DNA of 64,000 nt from Plantactinospora endophytica (lineage in GTDB: Bacteria; Actinomycetota; Actinomycetes; Mycobacteriales; Micromonosporaceae). The notes beneath the pieces are model-generated. The model saw only the letters and a program-made list of their open reading frames with translations. It searched no databases and had not been told where the DNA came from. The translations under genes were made by a program, and so were the position numbers. The stretch lies in the NCBI RefSeq assembly GCF_016862915.1, contig NZ_BONW01000001.1, positions 186,001 to 250,000 of the forward strand, in the 5' to 3' direction. Positions 29,389 through 38,573 of the stretch are shown piece after piece (within the stretch, counting starts at the first letter, position 1; each line of letters starts with the position of its first letter).

Positions 29389-30282
29389 CTACCCGTCGGC
29401 GGACGGCTGCTCGCCGGCGAGTACGCAGGTGTCGTCGAGCATCTCGACCAGACCGTCCTCGATCAGCCCGGCGAGTGCCCGGGACCGTTGCAGGTCGTCG
29501 GACCAGACCAGGTCCAGCCGGGCCCGGGGCACCGGACCGGTCGCCTCCCGGAGTACGGCCAGCAGCTTTCCCCGGACCTGTCGGTCGGTGCCGGCGTACC
29601 GCTGCGGACGGCGGGTCGGGCCGGGCGGCGCGGTACGCCCCGAGGCCCGCCAGGCGCACCGGGCCGCCAGTGGACAGTCGACGCACCGGGGGGAGCGGGC
29701 AGTGCAGACCAGCGCCCCCAACTCCATGAACGCGGCACTGGCCCGGGCGGCCCGCTCGGGTGCCGCCGGCAGCAGCGCCTCGGTGGCGACCAGGTCGGCC
29801 GGACGGGTCGCCGGACCGGCGTCCGGCTCTCCGGCGACGGCCCTGGCCACCAGCCGCCGTACGTTGGTGTCCACCACCGGATGCCGCCGCCCGTACGCGA
29901 ACGCGGCCACCGCCCTGGCCGTGTAGTCGCCGACGCCGGGCAGCGCCAGCAACTCGTCGAGCCCGGTCGGCACCTCGCCGTCGTGCCGCGCCACCAGGGC
30001 CACCGCACACTCGTGCAGCCGCAGCGCCCGGCGGGGGTAGCCGAGCCGCCCCCACATCCGGATCGCCTCGGCCGGGGTGTCGGCGGCCAGGTCGGCCGGC
30101 CGGGGCCACCGGGTCAGCCAGGCCCGCCAGGCGGGGAGTACCCGCACCACCGGGGTCTGCTGCAACATGACCTCGCTGACCAGGATCGGCCAGCCTCCGA
30201 TGCCGGGCTCCCGCCAGGGCAGGTCACGGGCGTTCTCGTCGTACCACCGGATGGCCTCGGCGGCGAGCTGCGTTGTCGACAT
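29389..30282 (-). CDS. mutY: A/G-specific adenine DNA glycosylase, short form
   Basis: A 297-residue base-excision enzyme removing adenine opposite 8-oxoguanine. The catalytic Glu is in SEVMLQQTPV, the helix-hairpin-helix is LPGVGDYTARAVAAFA, and the catalytic Asp is in HPVVDTNVRRL. The iron-sulfur ligands are C-X6-C-X2-C-X5-C (CTARSPRCVDCPLAARC). The C-terminal 90 residues look like a small winged helix rather than the NUDIX-like domain that recognises 8-oxoguanine, so the protein is shorter than the E. coli enzyme. ATG at 30282 gives the family-typical N-terminus. Confidence 0.92.
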   Translation of the reverse strand: MSTTQLAAEAIRWYDENARDLPWREPGIGGWPILVSEVMLQQTPVVRVLPAWRAWLTRWPRPADLAADTPAEAIRMWGRLGYPRRALRLHECAVALVARHDGEVPTGLDELLALPGVGDYTARAVAAFAYGRRHPVVDTNVRRLVARAVAGEPDAGPATRPADLVATEALLPAAPERAARASAAFMELGALVCTARSPRCVDCPLAARCAWRASGRTAPPGPTRRPQRYAGTDRQVRGKLLAVLREATGPVPRARLDLVWSDDLQRSRALAGLIEDGLVEMLDDTCVLAGEQPSADG

Positions 30283-30359
30283 GGCGCCGTCGATCCTGTC
30301 ATGCCCCGCCGCCCGGCCGCGCCCGGCGCCGCCGGGGTGTCCGGTCGGCGGGGCGGCCC

Positions 30360-30618
30360 TGGGAAAGCCCGGCGGCTCCCTCCTGCTGGTCGGTCTCGCC
30401 GAGGAAGTCCGGCCCCTCGGTGGCCCGCCCGGGAAAGCCGGGCGGTTCCCCGGGAAAGCCGGGAAGGCGGCTGTCTGCGGAAGGCCGGCGGGCGAGAGCC
30501 CGGCGGGCGGCCCCCTGGGGAAGGCGGGAGGCTCTCTGGGAAGCCGGGCGGGGCCCCTTGCAGAAAGGCGGGCGGTTTCCTGGAAGCCCGGCGGGCGGGG
30601 CGGATGCCTGGGAAGCGT
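30360..30618. repeat. Degenerate intergenic repeat with core GGGAAAGCCGGGCGG
   Basis: About eight to nine imperfect copies of a 20-30 bp unit (GGGAAAGCCGGGCGGTTCCC at 30431 is the clearest) fill most of the 433-base gap between mutY and the ACT-domain gene. Both strands lack a convincing gene here. Confidence 0.7.
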
Positions 30619-30715
30619 TGACGTTGCGGCGGGCGACCGGTGTCGCCGTCCCGGAGCGTGGGCCGGGCGCCGGGTCGGCCCGCGCAAAGCCCCGGTCATC
30701 GGGCAGACTGCCCGG

Positions 30716-31228
30716 ATGAACGAGCTTGCGATCACCGTCATCGGTCCGGACCGACCCGGCATCGTGGCCGACGTGACGGAGGCGCTCGCCCGGCTCGGGG
30801 CCAACCTGACCGACTCGACCATGACCCGGTTGCGCGGGCACTTCGCGATGACGCTGATCTGTGTCGGCCCGTCCGGTGCCGAGGCCGAGGCCGCGCTGGC
30901 CCCGGTGGTCGCGGACGGCCCGCTGGTGGCGACGGTCCGCCAGGTCGGCACCGAGGCGACGAGTACGCCGTTCGGCGAGCCGTACCTGATGGCGGTGCAC
31001 GGCGCCGACCGGCTCGGCATCGTCGCCGCCCTGACCCGGGTACTGGCCGAGGTCGGTGGCAACGTGACAGACCTGACCACCCGGCTCACCGGGCCGCTCT
31101 ACGTGCTGCTGGCGGAGGTGGAGTTGCGGCCGGACGCGGCGGAGGATGTCGCCGGCCGGCTGGCCGAGGTGGCCGCCGGACTGGACGTGGAGGTCACCCT
31201 CCGGCGAGCCGACTCGGATCTACTGTGA
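30716..31228 (+). CDS. Tandem ACT-domain protein (GcvR-like)
   Basis: A 170-residue protein of two ACT domains: residues 3-75 (LAITVIGPDRPGIVADVTEAL) and 88-160 (LMAVHGADRLGIVAALTRVL). The first DRPGIV and second DRLGIV motifs are the amino-acid-binding turns. There is no catalytic or DNA-binding domain. It resembles GcvR-like regulators that act through protein contacts and sense glycine or another amino acid; the ligand here is unknown. ATG at 30716 follows CCCGG. Its stop overlaps the GTG of the deformylase gene. Confidence 0.85.
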   Translation: MNELAITVIGPDRPGIVADVTEALARLGANLTDSTMTRLRGHFAMTLICVGPSGAEAEAALAPVVADGPLVATVRQVGTEATSTPFGEPYLMAVHGADRLGIVAALTRVLAEVGGNVTDLTTRLTGPLYVLLAEVELRPDAAEDVAGRLAEVAAGLDVEVTLRRADSDLL

Positions 31229-31809
31229 CGACGGCCGAGGACGGTTCAGGGATGGCCGAGGTCTCCGGTCTGGGCGACTGGACGCTGGCGGCGCTCGGTG
31301 ACCCGGGCAAGCTCCGTCCGGTGGTGACCGCGCCGGCCGGGGTGTTGAGCCGGGCCGGCGACACCGTCGACCCCCTCGACGACGACGTGGTCCGGCTCGC
31401 CGCCGACCTGGTGGCCACGATGCGGGTCTCGCCCGGCTGCGTCGGTCTGGCCGCGCCGCAGGTCGGGGTCGGGGCCCGGGTCTTCGCGCTGGACGTGACC
31501 GGACATCCGAAGACCGTCACCTCGCACGGCACCTTCGTGCTCTGCAACGCGGAGGTGGTCGAGGCGAGCCGCTGGCGGCCGGGGCGGGAGGGCTGCATGT
31601 CGGTTCCCGACCTGACCGGCGACGTGAAGCGGGCCAGCCGGGTCGTGGTGCGGGGGGTCCTGCCCGGCACCGGTACGGCCGTCCGGCTGGTCACCGACGG
31701 CTTCGAGGCCCGGGCGCTACAGCACGAGATCGACCACTGCGCCGGTCGACTGTTCCTGGACCGAGTGGCCGGAGCGCACGCGGTCTACCAGCGCAAGGTC
31801 TACCTTTGA
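31225..31809 (+). CDS. def: Peptide deformylase
   Basis: A 194-residue metallohydrolase removing the N-formyl group from nascent proteins. The three motifs are present: GLAAPQVGVG, EGCMSVP (metal Cys) and QHEIDHCAG (two metal His and the catalytic Glu). The first 28 residues precede the fold. GTG at 31225 overlaps the ACT-gene stop; ATG at 31252 would remove nine residues. It is likely one of two deformylases, as actinomycetes often have more than one. Confidence 0.94.
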   Translation: MTTAEDGSGMAEVSGLGDWTLAALGDPGKLRPVVTAPAGVLSRAGDTVDPLDDDVVRLAADLVATMRVSPGCVGLAAPQVGVGARVFALDVTGHPKTVTSHGTFVLCNAEVVEASRWRPGREGCMSVPDLTGDVKRASRVVVRGVLPGTGTAVRLVTDGFEARALQHEIDHCAGRLFLDRVAGAHAVYQRKVYL

Positions 31810-31920
31810 GCGACGGCGGGCCGGCTCGGGAAGGTCGGCCGGGGCCGGCTGCCCGGCTCCGCGCCGATACGGCGTCGCGGGCTCCCGGCGCGTCGCGAGG
31901 GCCGACGCCACGCGTGCCGA

Positions 31921-31926
31921 TACGGT
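31921..31926 (+). promoter_or_regulatory. -10 element of the 31936 gene
   Basis: TACGGT is nine bases before the ATG at 31936, which predicts a nearly or fully leaderless transcript. Confidence 0.4.
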
Positions 31927-31935
31927 GAAACCATT

Positions 31936-32673
31936 ATGCGTCTGACGGTTGGCCCCCTTCCGCCCGCCGTGTATTGGCGGCGTCGAGCCGTCGTGCTCGG
32001 CGCCCTCGTGCTCTTCCTGATCGTGGTGCTCTACTCCTGCGTCAACACAGGTGACACCGGCAAGTCAGGAAAGGACCGAACAGCCAACCCTGGGCCGTCT
32101 CCGACGCTGACTCCGCACGTCGACCCGTCGGCCTCCGGCCCGTCCCCGTCCGGTGTGCCCGAGTCGGGCGGCCCGGGTGGTGGTGAGCCGTCCGACGCGC
32201 CGCCCGCCGACGAGGAGGAGACCTCCGTCGAGCCGGCCGGCGGCGGCCAGGTGCCGACGGCACCGCCACCGGTCGACAACGAGTGCACCGACCGGGAGAT
32301 CTCGGTGATCCCGGTGCCCTCTCAGACCTCGGCGCAGCGGGGCGAGCCGATCGAGTTGAAACTCAAGATCAAGAACGTGTCGGGCCGGACCTGCAACCGG
32401 GACGTCGGTGCCGACCTCCAGGAGCTCTACATCAAGTCCGGGGCCCGGAAGGTCTGGTCGTCGGACGTGTGCAGCGAGGTCCGGTCCAACGACCCACGGC
32501 CGTTCCCGCCCAGCCACGAGAACGAGTACACGATCGCCTGGAACGGCCGGGAGAGCTCCAAGTGCGCCAACCAGCTCGCCGCCGGGCCCTATCCGGCGGC
32601 CGGCACCTACCAGCTCTTCGGGCGGCTCGGTGACAAGCACAGCGAACCGGTCCGGATAACCATCACCGGCTGA
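31936..32673 (+). CDS. Membrane-anchored protein with extracellular immunoglobulin-like domain
   Basis: A 245-residue protein with a cytoplasmic basic start (YWRRRAVVL), one membrane helix at about residues 18-35 and a Pro/Ser/Gly-rich linker to residue 112. The extracellular domain (residues 113-245) has four cysteines (NECTDREIS, RTCNRDVGAD, DVCSEV, SKCANQL) and a beta-sandwich-like pattern. A protein of this type lies beside disA in mycobacteria (Rv3587c, from memory). The function is unknown; disA converges with it. Confidence 0.75.
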   Translation: MRLTVGPLPPAVYWRRRAVVLGALVLFLIVVLYSCVNTGDTGKSGKDRTANPGPSPTLTPHVDPSASGPSPSGVPESGGPGGGEPSDAPPADEEETSVEPAGGGQVPTAPPPVDNECTDREISVIPVPSQTSAQRGEPIELKLKIKNVSGRTCNRDVGADLQELYIKSGARKVWSSDVCSEVRSNDPRPFPPSHENEYTIAWNGRESSKCANQLAAGPYPAAGTYQLFGRLGDKHSEPVRITITG

Positions 32674-32966
32674 CCAGCCGACCAGCGACCGGCACCACGC
32701 AAGATGCCGGCCGCACGTACGACCCGGACGGTCGCCGGGCCTCCAAAGCGCAGACCGTGGTTCGGCTCGGACCGCTGGTAAGGCTCAGACCTACTACAGC
32801 CCGGACCGTCGTCGGGGCTCGGACTGGTACTACAGGCCCGGACCGCCGCCTAGGCTCGGGCGTGGTTCGGCCCGGACCGTCGCCAGGGCTCGGCACGTGG
32901 CACCGGCCCGGACTGCCGCCTAGGCTCGGGCGTGGTTCGGCCCGGATCGTCGCCGGGCCGGCAGGG
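32674..32966. repeat. Seven degenerate copies of a 33-44 bp unit between convergent genes
   Basis: Units share GCCCGGACCGTCGCC then GGCTCGG and a GTGGTTCG tail. The copies from about 32837 and 32911 are nearly identical over 35 bases. No gene is supported in the 293-base gap, which lies between the 31936 gene and disA. Confidence 0.75.
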
Positions 32967-34148
32967 TCAGACGTAACGCTCCAGGATGGACGCTTCGGCG
33001 AGCCGGGACAGGCCCTCGCGTACGCCCCGGGCCCGGGCGTCGCCGACCCCGTCGACCGCCTGTAGGTCCTCCACCGTCGCGCCGAGCAGCCGTTGCAGGC
33101 TGCCGAAGTGCCCGACGAGTCGGTCGACCACCAGCCCCGGCAGCCGGGGCACCTTGGCGAGCAGCCGGAACCCGCGCGGGCTGACCGCCGCGTCCAGCGC
33201 GTCGGAGGCGCCCTGGTAGCCGATGGCCTTGGCGACCGCGACCAGGTCGATCAGCTCGGTGGCGGTGAGCAGGTCCAGCTCGACCAGGGCCTCGTCGAGG
33301 GTACGGGCCTTGCGGCCGGTCGGCAGGTAGTCGCGGATCACCAGCGTCCGGTCGGCGTCGACGCCGGCCATCAGCTCGTCGAGTTGGAGGGCGAGCAGCC
33401 GGCCGTCGGTGCCCAACTCCACCACGTAACCGGCGATCTCGTCGGCGATCCGGCGTACCATCTCCAGCCGCTGCACCACGGCGACCGCGTCCCGTACGGT
33501 GACCAGGTCCTCGATCTCCAGCGCGGAGAGGGTGCCGGAGACCTCGTCGAGGCGCAGCTTGTAGCGCTCCAGGGTGGCCAGTGCCTGGTTGGCCCGGGAC
33601 AGGATCGCGGCGGAGTCGTCGAGCACGTGCCGCTGGCCGTTGACGTAGAGGCTGATGATCCGCATCGACTGGCTGACCGAGATCACCGGGAAGCCGGTCT
33701 GCCGGGCGACCCGCTCGGCGGTGCGGTGCCGGGTGCCGGACTCCTCGGTCGGGATCGACGGGTCGGGCATCAGGTGCACGGCGGCCCGGACGATCCGGGT
33801 GCCGTCGCTGGAGAGCACCACCGCGCCGTCCATCTTGCACAGTTCGCGGACCCGGGTCGCGGAGAACTCGACGTCGAGCGGGAAGCCGCCGGTGCAGAGC
33901 GTCTCGACGACCCGGTCGTAGCCGAGCACGATCAGGGCGCCGGTACGGCCGCGCAGGATGCGCTCCAGGCCGTCCCGTAGCGCCGTGCCCGGCGCCATCA
34001 GGGCCAGGTTGGCCCGCAACGGATCCCCGGTCGGCCCCGTCCCGTTCATGGTCATGCCGCCACCGACGGGCCGGGCCGAGGCGCCGGCGCTGGTGCGGAC
34101 AGGGGAAGCCGCGCTGGCGGTTCGGTTCGCGTCGCGGTCGACTGGCAC
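32967..34148 (-). CDS. disA: DNA integrity scanning protein DisA, diadenylate cyclase
   Basis: A 393-residue octameric enzyme making cyclic di-AMP while scanning DNA for branched structures. The N-terminal DAC domain carries [14 protein letters not shown] (DGA motif) and [15 protein letters not shown] (RHR motif). A helical linker follows, and a C-terminal RuvA-like helix-hairpin-helix domain contains [22 protein letters not shown] at 34148 is preferred because TAGAAT lies six bases upstream; ATG at 34055 would remove 31 disordered residues. It is downstream of radA, its functional partner in other bacteria. Confidence 0.95.
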   Translation of the reverse strand: MPVDRDANRTASAASPVRTSAGASARPVGGGMTMNGTGPTGDPLRANLALMAPGTALRDGLERILRGRTGALIVLGYDRVVETLCTGGFPLDVEFSATRVRELCKMDGAVVLSSDGTRIVRAAVHLMPDPSIPTEESGTRHRTAERVARQTGFPVISVSQSMRIISLYVNGQRHVLDDSAAILSRANQALATLERYKLRLDEVSGTLSALEIEDLVTVRDAVAVVQRLEMVRRIADEIAGYVVELGTDGRLLALQLDELMAGVDADRTLVIRDYLPTGRKARTLDEALVELDLLTATELIDLVAVAKAIGYQGASDALDAAVSPRGFRLLAKVPRLPGLVVDRLVGHFGSLQRLLGATVEDLQAVDGVGDARARGVREGLSRLAEASILERYV

Positions 34149-34154
34149 CCGGAC

Positions 34155-34160
34155 ATTCTA
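34155..34160 (-). promoter_or_regulatory. -10 element of disA (leaderless)
   Basis: TAGAAT is six bases before the GTG at 34148 on the minus strand. No good -35 was seen. It gives disA its own promoter apart from radA. Confidence 0.45.
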
Positions 34161-34384
34161 CGGACCGCCCTGCGTTCGGTGCTGTCGCGGTTACTGTGAC
34201 GTGCCACTGTGCCTGCTTCCTCCCATCGGCGCGCTGTCGGTACCGTCCGGAACCGGCGGCGGTAGTGTCCAGTTTGTAGCTGAATAGCAAGCCTTGTCGG
34301 GCATGGCGACCCGCTCGACCGCAGGTGGCGACGGCCGTAAGCATGCCACGCCTCGACGAGCCGCAGCCCGGCGTGACCGTATGG

Positions 34385-35833
34385 TTACTCAGCCGACACG
34401 CGGGCTACGCACTGCAGCGCCGATCGTACGTCGGTGACTTCCATCACCCGCATGTTCTCCGGCGTCACCCCGCTCGCCGACGGACCGCAGCCGGTCGGCA
34501 CCAGGGCGTGCCGGAACCCGAGCCGGGCCGCCTCGGCGAGCCGGCGGGGCACGGCGGCGACCCGGCGCACCTCGCCGGTCAGCCCCACCTCGCCGATCGC
34601 CACCAGGTTCGGCGCGATGGCGAGGTTGAGCCCGCCGGAGGCGACGGCGAGCGCGACCGCGAGGTCGGCCGCCGGCTCGACCACCCGGATCCCGCCGACG
34701 GTGGCGGCGAAGACCTCCCGGTCGTGCAGGGTCAGTCGCTCCGTCCGGCGTTGCAGCACCGCCAGCACCATCGCCAGCCGGGCGCTGTCCAGCCCGGAGA
34801 CCGTACGCCGGGGCGAGCCGGCCACCGTCGCGCCGATCAGCGCCTGCACCTCGGTGACCAGCGCCCGCCGGCCCTCCATCGCCACCGTGACGCAGGTGCC
34901 CGGAACGGGATCGGCGGACCGGGTCAGGAACAGCCCGGACGGGTCGGCCAGGCTGCTGATCCCGCCCTCGTGCATCTCGAAGCAGCCGACCTCGTCGGCG
35001 GTGCCGAAACGGTTCTTCACGCCGCGCACCATCCGCAGCGAGGAGTGCTTGTCGCCCTCGAAGTGCAGCACCACGTCGACCAGGTGCTCCAGCACCCGGG
35101 GACCGGCCACCTGGCCGTCCTTGGTGACGTGCCCGACCAGCACGGTGGCGATGCCGCGTTCCTTGGCGACCGCGACCAGGGCGGCGGTGACCGCCCGGAC
35201 CTGGGTGACCCCGCCGGGCACCCCCTCGGTGCCAGGGGTGGAGACGGTCTGCACCGAGTCCAGCACCAGCAGGCCCGGCTTGACCGCGTCGAGGTGGCCG
35301 AGCACGGCCGACAGGTCGTTCTCGGCGGCCAGGTAGAGCTGGTCGTGCAGGGTGCCCATCCGCTCGGCCCGCAGCCGTACCTGGCTCACCGACTCCTCGC
35401 CGCTGACCACCAGCGACGGGCTGCCGGCGCCGGCCGCCCACTGCTGCGCCACGTCGAGCAGCAGCGTCGACTTGCCGACCCCGGGCTCACCGGCGAGCAG
35501 CACCACCGCGCCGGGGACCAGGCCGCCGCCGAGCACCCGGTCCAGCTCGGGCACCCCGGTCGGCCGGGCCCGGGCCGGTGCGGCGCTGATGGTGGCGATC
35601 GGCCGGGCCGGCTCGGCGGGCGCCCGGGAACTGACCACCCGGCCGGAGACCGTGGGACCGGTAAGCGTCGACTCGACGACCGCGCCCCACTCGCCGCACT
35701 CCGGGCATCGGCCGACCCACTTCGGCGGCTGGTGGCCGCAGGCGTCGCACTCGTAGGCGGGGCGGGGCTCACGGCTCGCGGCGCGACCGCGCCCGGTTGC
35801 GGCGGCGCGGGGCGTGGCTCGGCTGGTCGTCAC
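34385..35833 (-). CDS. radA: DNA repair protein RadA
   Basis: A 482-residue RecA-like helicase for recombination intermediates. It has an N-terminal zinc finger (CDACGHQPPKWVGRCPEC), Walker A GEPGVGKST near residue 118, Walker B LLVLDSVQTV, the RadA signature VKNRFGT, and a C-terminal Lon-like P domain (GLNLAIAPNLVAIGEVGLTGEVR). GTG at 35833 is supported by TAGCGT six bases upstream. disA follows 236 bases downstream. Confidence 0.96.
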   Translation of the reverse strand: MTTSRATPRAAATGRGRAASREPRPAYECDACGHQPPKWVGRCPECGEWGAVVESTLTGPTVSGRVVSSRAPAEPARPIATISAAPARARPTGVPELDRVLGGGLVPGAVVLLAGEPGVGKSTLLLDVAQQWAAGAGSPSLVVSGEESVSQVRLRAERMGTLHDQLYLAAENDLSAVLGHLDAVKPGLLVLDSVQTVSTPGTEGVPGGVTQVRAVTAALVAVAKERGIATVLVGHVTKDGQVAGPRVLEHLVDVVLHFEGDKHSSLRMVRGVKNRFGTADEVGCFEMHEGGISSLADPSGLFLTRSADPVPGTCVTVAMEGRRALVTEVQALIGATVAGSPRRTVSGLDSARLAMVLAVLQRRTERLTLHDREVFAATVGGIRVVEPAADLAVALAVASGGLNLAIAPNLVAIGEVGLTGEVRRVAAVPRRLAEAARLGFRHALVPTGCGPSASGVTPENMRVMEVTDVRSALQCVARVSAE

Positions 35834-35839
35834 CCGAGC

Positions 35840-35845
35840 ACGCTA
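35840..35845 (-). promoter_or_regulatory. -10 element of radA (leaderless)
   Basis: TAGCGT on the minus strand lies six bases before the GTG at 35833, with TTGGT just upstream. Confidence 0.45.
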
Positions 35846-35867
35846 ACCAATCGGTACGACGGAAGCC

Positions 35868-35905
35868 GAACGACCCGGCCGGGCATCGTGCCGACCGGGT
35901 CGTTC
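35868..35905 (-). terminator. Terminator of the LpqE-like gene
   Basis: An 11-bp perfect inverted repeat (GAACGACCCGG / CCGGGTCGTTC) with a 16-base loop lies between the lipoprotein stop and the radA promoter on the same strand. Confidence 0.65.
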
Positions 35906-35964
35906 GCAGTCTTGTGGGCGTGCCGTGCGGGCCGGTGCCCGACCGGCTCGTGGGGCCTGCCGGC

Positions 35965-36684
35965 CTACTCGTGCTCCTCGTCCTCGCCGGTGACCGGCGT
36001 ACCGACCGGGGCCGGGGTGAACGGCACCGCGACCGGGGCCCGGGCCGGCACCACGGTGCCGCCGAAGTCGAAGGTCAGCTCGATGTTGCCACCCGGCGCC
36101 AGCGGCTCGGTCAGCCCGGAGAGCTGCAACCAGTTGCCGACGGCTTTGTTCAGGATCACGAAACCGCCGGCCGGAATCCGGATCTCGGCCGGCAGCGTCG
36201 GGGACGCCGTCGGCGACGGGCTGGCGGCGGCACCCTCGGTCGGGTTCGCCGAGGGCGAGCCGCCCGGCTCGGGGCTGCCCGAGGTGGCACCCGGCGACGG
36301 GCTGCCGGTGGTCGGCGAGGGACTCGGCGAGACGGTGCCGCCCGGGGTCGGCGCGGTCGAGGCGCCGGCGAGCGAGACCGAGCGGGCGCCGGTGGTGCTG
36401 ACCCGCACCGTGACGGTCTCGCCGGAGTCGTTGTAGAGGGCGACGTTCATCGGGGCGTCGCCGCCGGCCGGGTAGCCCTGGGTGTTCAGGTAGTCGATCG
36501 ACAGGTTGCGGACCTTGAAGGTGTTGTCGGCCGACTGCACGTTGGCGCCGACACTGGTGGGCACCTTGGCGGCGGTCTCGGCGATCTGGCCCGCACCGCA
36601 CCCGGACAGCAGCAGGGTGGTGGCGGCTGCCGTACCGGCCAGCACCGCAGCGGCTCGCCGAGCCCCCCTGATCGAGCGCGTCAC
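35965..36684 (-). CDS. LpqE-like lipoprotein
   Basis: A 239-residue lipoprotein with lipobox LSGC and lipidated Cys29. The domain begins FKVRNLSIDYLNTQGYPAGG and continues after a 60-residue Ser/Pro/Gly/Thr-rich insertion (about residues 105-165) at LPAEIRIPAGGFVILN. The arrangement next to radA matches LpqE of mycobacteria (from memory); the fold suggests a small beta-sandwich like copper chaperones, but no Met/His metal site is visible. GTG at 36684 follows AAGGAGGA. Confidence 0.82.
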   Translation of the reverse strand: MTRSIRGARRAAAVLAGTAAATTLLLSGCGAGQIAETAAKVPTSVGANVQSADNTFKVRNLSIDYLNTQGYPAGGDAPMNVALYNDSGETVTVRVSTTGARSVSLAGASTAPTPGGTVSPSPSPTTGSPSPGATSGSPEPGGSPSANPTEGAAASPSPTASPTLPAEIRIPAGGFVILNKAVGNWLQLSGLTEPLAPGGNIELTFDFGGTVVPARAPVAVPFTPAPVGTPVTGEDEEHE

Positions 36685-36863
36685 CTGGTCCTCCTTCGTA
36701 CGATCCCGGGCGCCGTCGCGCTTGCCGGGTCGGCGGAACGGGCACGGTGGCCGTACCCGGGCCCAACGGGCTCCAGGGTAGTGGGCGGTGATCGGCTCCC
36801 GTACGCCGACCCGGTAACCCGGGTGGCTCCGCAGCAGGGGTGCCGACCGAGGGCGGGGACGGG

Positions 36864-37703
36864 TCAGACCACCCGGCCGCTGGTCACCAGCAGCACGACA
36901 TCGATCAGCGCGACGAGCATCACGGCCCGGAAGACGGCCACCGGGCGTTCGCCCCGGGCGGCGGCGGCGCGGCTCGCGTACCAGCCGACCGCCGGGACCA
37001 CGGCGGCGACCGCGACCGCCGTCAGGCCGGCCCAGGACGGCGGCCCGGGCGGCCCGGCCACCAGCGTGGCGGTGGCGGCCAGCAGCAGTCCGGCGGCGGC
37101 CAGCCGGGAGCCGGCCGGGCCGAGCCGGTGCGGCAGGCCGCGTACCCCGGTCCGGGCGTCGTCGGCCAGGTCCGGCAGTACGTTCGCGAAGTGCGCCCCG
37201 GCGCCGAGCAGCGCACCCGCCGCGACCAGCCAGGCTGGCGGGGTCGGGACGCCGGGCAGCCCGAGTACGACGAACGCCGGCAACGTCCCGAACGAGACCG
37301 CGTACGGCAGCACCGAGAACGGGGTGAACTTCAGCGGCCAGTTGTAGAGCAGCGCGGAGACCAGGGCGAGGGTGGCCGCCCCGGCGGCGGTCGGGTTGAG
37401 GCTGAGCGCGGGCAGCGGGGTCAGCACGGCGGCGAGTACCCCGGCCACCGTGACCGTCCGGCGGCCGATCATGCCGCTGGCCACCGGCTTGTCCTGGCGG
37501 CCGACGGCGGCGTCCCGGTCGGCGTCGAGCCGGTCGTTGACCCAGCCGATGGCGAGCTGGCTGGCGAGCACGGTCAGGGCCACCGCCGCGATGCCGCCCG
37601 GCGGGTGGCCGACGCCCCAGGCGAGCAGCGCGGAGACGGTGGTGACCGCGACCGCCGGCTCGGGGTGGCTCGCCCGGACCAGCCCTAACACCACATGCGA
37701 CAT
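36864..37703 (-). CDS. UbiA-family prenyltransferase
   Basis: A 279-residue membrane enzyme with eight or nine helices. The first Asp-rich motif is NDRLDADRD with KP after it, and the second is DLADDARTGVRGLP, both needed for magnesium-diphosphate binding. It transfers a prenyl group to an aromatic acceptor. ATG at 37703 gives a typical short N-terminus (MSHVVLGLVRASHPEP). It is divergent from the methyltransferase of the type III polyketide synthase locus, with 46 bases between the starts, and may act on that product. Confidence 0.88.
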   Translation of the reverse strand: MSHVVLGLVRASHPEPAVAVTTVSALLAWGVGHPPGGIAAVALTVLASQLAIGWVNDRLDADRDAAVGRQDKPVASGMIGRRTVTVAGVLAAVLTPLPALSLNPTAAGAATLALVSALLYNWPLKFTPFSVLPYAVSFGTLPAFVVLGLPGVPTPPAWLVAAGALLGAGAHFANVLPDLADDARTGVRGLPHRLGPAGSRLAAAGLLLAATATLVAGPPGPPSWAGLTAVAVAAVVPAVGWYASRAAAARGERPVAVFRAVMLVALIDVVLLVTSGRVV

Positions 37704-37749
37704 ATGGGAAGTCTGGTTGTTACCGCTCGGTCGTGCCAGGCTCGATCCC

Positions 37750-38526
37750 ATGCCGACAGGGCGGACCAGGGCGGATGCCGGGGTTGCCGCGCCCGGCGGC
37801 CGGGTCCGCCGGCTGCCGCGCAACGACCCCCGGCAGTACGACGACCTGGCCGACGAGTGGTGGCAGCCGGACGGCGCCTTCGCCATGCTGCACTGGCTGG
37901 CGCAGGCGCGGGCCGCGCTGGTGCCCCCGGCGACCCGCCCGGGGGCGACCCTGGTCGACCTCGGCTGCGGCGCCGGACTGCTCGCCCCCCGGCTGGCCGG
38001 CCTGGGCTACCGGCACGTCGGGGTGGACCTGGTCCGCTCCGCGCTGGTCCGGGCCGCCGCGCACGGCGTCACCCCGGTCAACGGCGACGCCGGGGCGGTA
38101 CCGCTGGCCGACGGCTGCGCGGACGTGGTGGCCGCCGGTGAGGTGCTGGAGCACGTACCCGACTGGCCCCGGGTGGTGGCCGAGGCGGCCCGGCTGCTCC
38201 GGCCCGGCGGCACGCTGGTGCTGGACACCCTCAACGCCACCGCGCTGAGCCGGCTGCTGGCGGTGCGGGTGGCCGAACTCTTCCCCGGGGTACCCAGGGG
38301 AATCCACGACCCCCGTCTCTTCGTGGACGCCCGGGAGTTGATCCGGGAGTGCGCCCGGCACGGGATCGCGCTGCGGGTCCGGGGCGTACGGCCGGCGGCC
38401 TGGGGGACGGTGCGCTGGCTGCTGCGCCGGGCCGGGGTGTCCCTGGTGGGCGGGGACGCACCACGGATCGTGCCGACCTGGTCGGCGGCAGTGCTCTACC
38501 AGGGGTGGGGGGCCAAGCAGGGGTAG
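37750..38526 (+). CDS. UbiG-like SAM-dependent methyltransferase
   Basis: A 258-residue enzyme. The N-terminal NDPRQYDDLADEWWQPDGAF resembles the start of UbiG O-methyltransferases. The SAM motif is LVDLGCGAGLLAPRLA, followed by GVDLVRSAL, GEVLEHVPDW and LLRPGGTLVLDT. A phenolic hydroxyl is the likely acceptor. A CAGGCT hexamer sits seven bases before the ATG at 37750. The gene leads the row methyltransferase, flavoprotein, type III PKS. Confidence 0.88.
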   Translation: MPTGRTRADAGVAAPGGRVRRLPRNDPRQYDDLADEWWQPDGAFAMLHWLAQARAALVPPATRPGATLVDLGCGAGLLAPRLAGLGYRHVGVDLVRSALVRAAAHGVTPVNGDAGAVPLADGCADVVAAGEVLEHVPDWPRVVAEAARLLRPGGTLVLDTLNATALSRLLAVRVAELFPGVPRGIHDPRLFVDARELIRECARHGIALRVRGVRPAAWGTVRWLLRRAGVSLVGGDAPRIVPTWSAAVLYQGWGAKQG

Positions 38527-38573
38527 GGCGGGCGGCAGCACCGGCCGTCCGGGCCGGTGCGGGAAGGACACGG

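Noticed and set aside
30283-30715. Protein-coding frames across the repeat field
   Set aside because: Frames arise from the GGGAAAGCCGGG repeats and yield low-complexity sequence on both strands, with no start signals.
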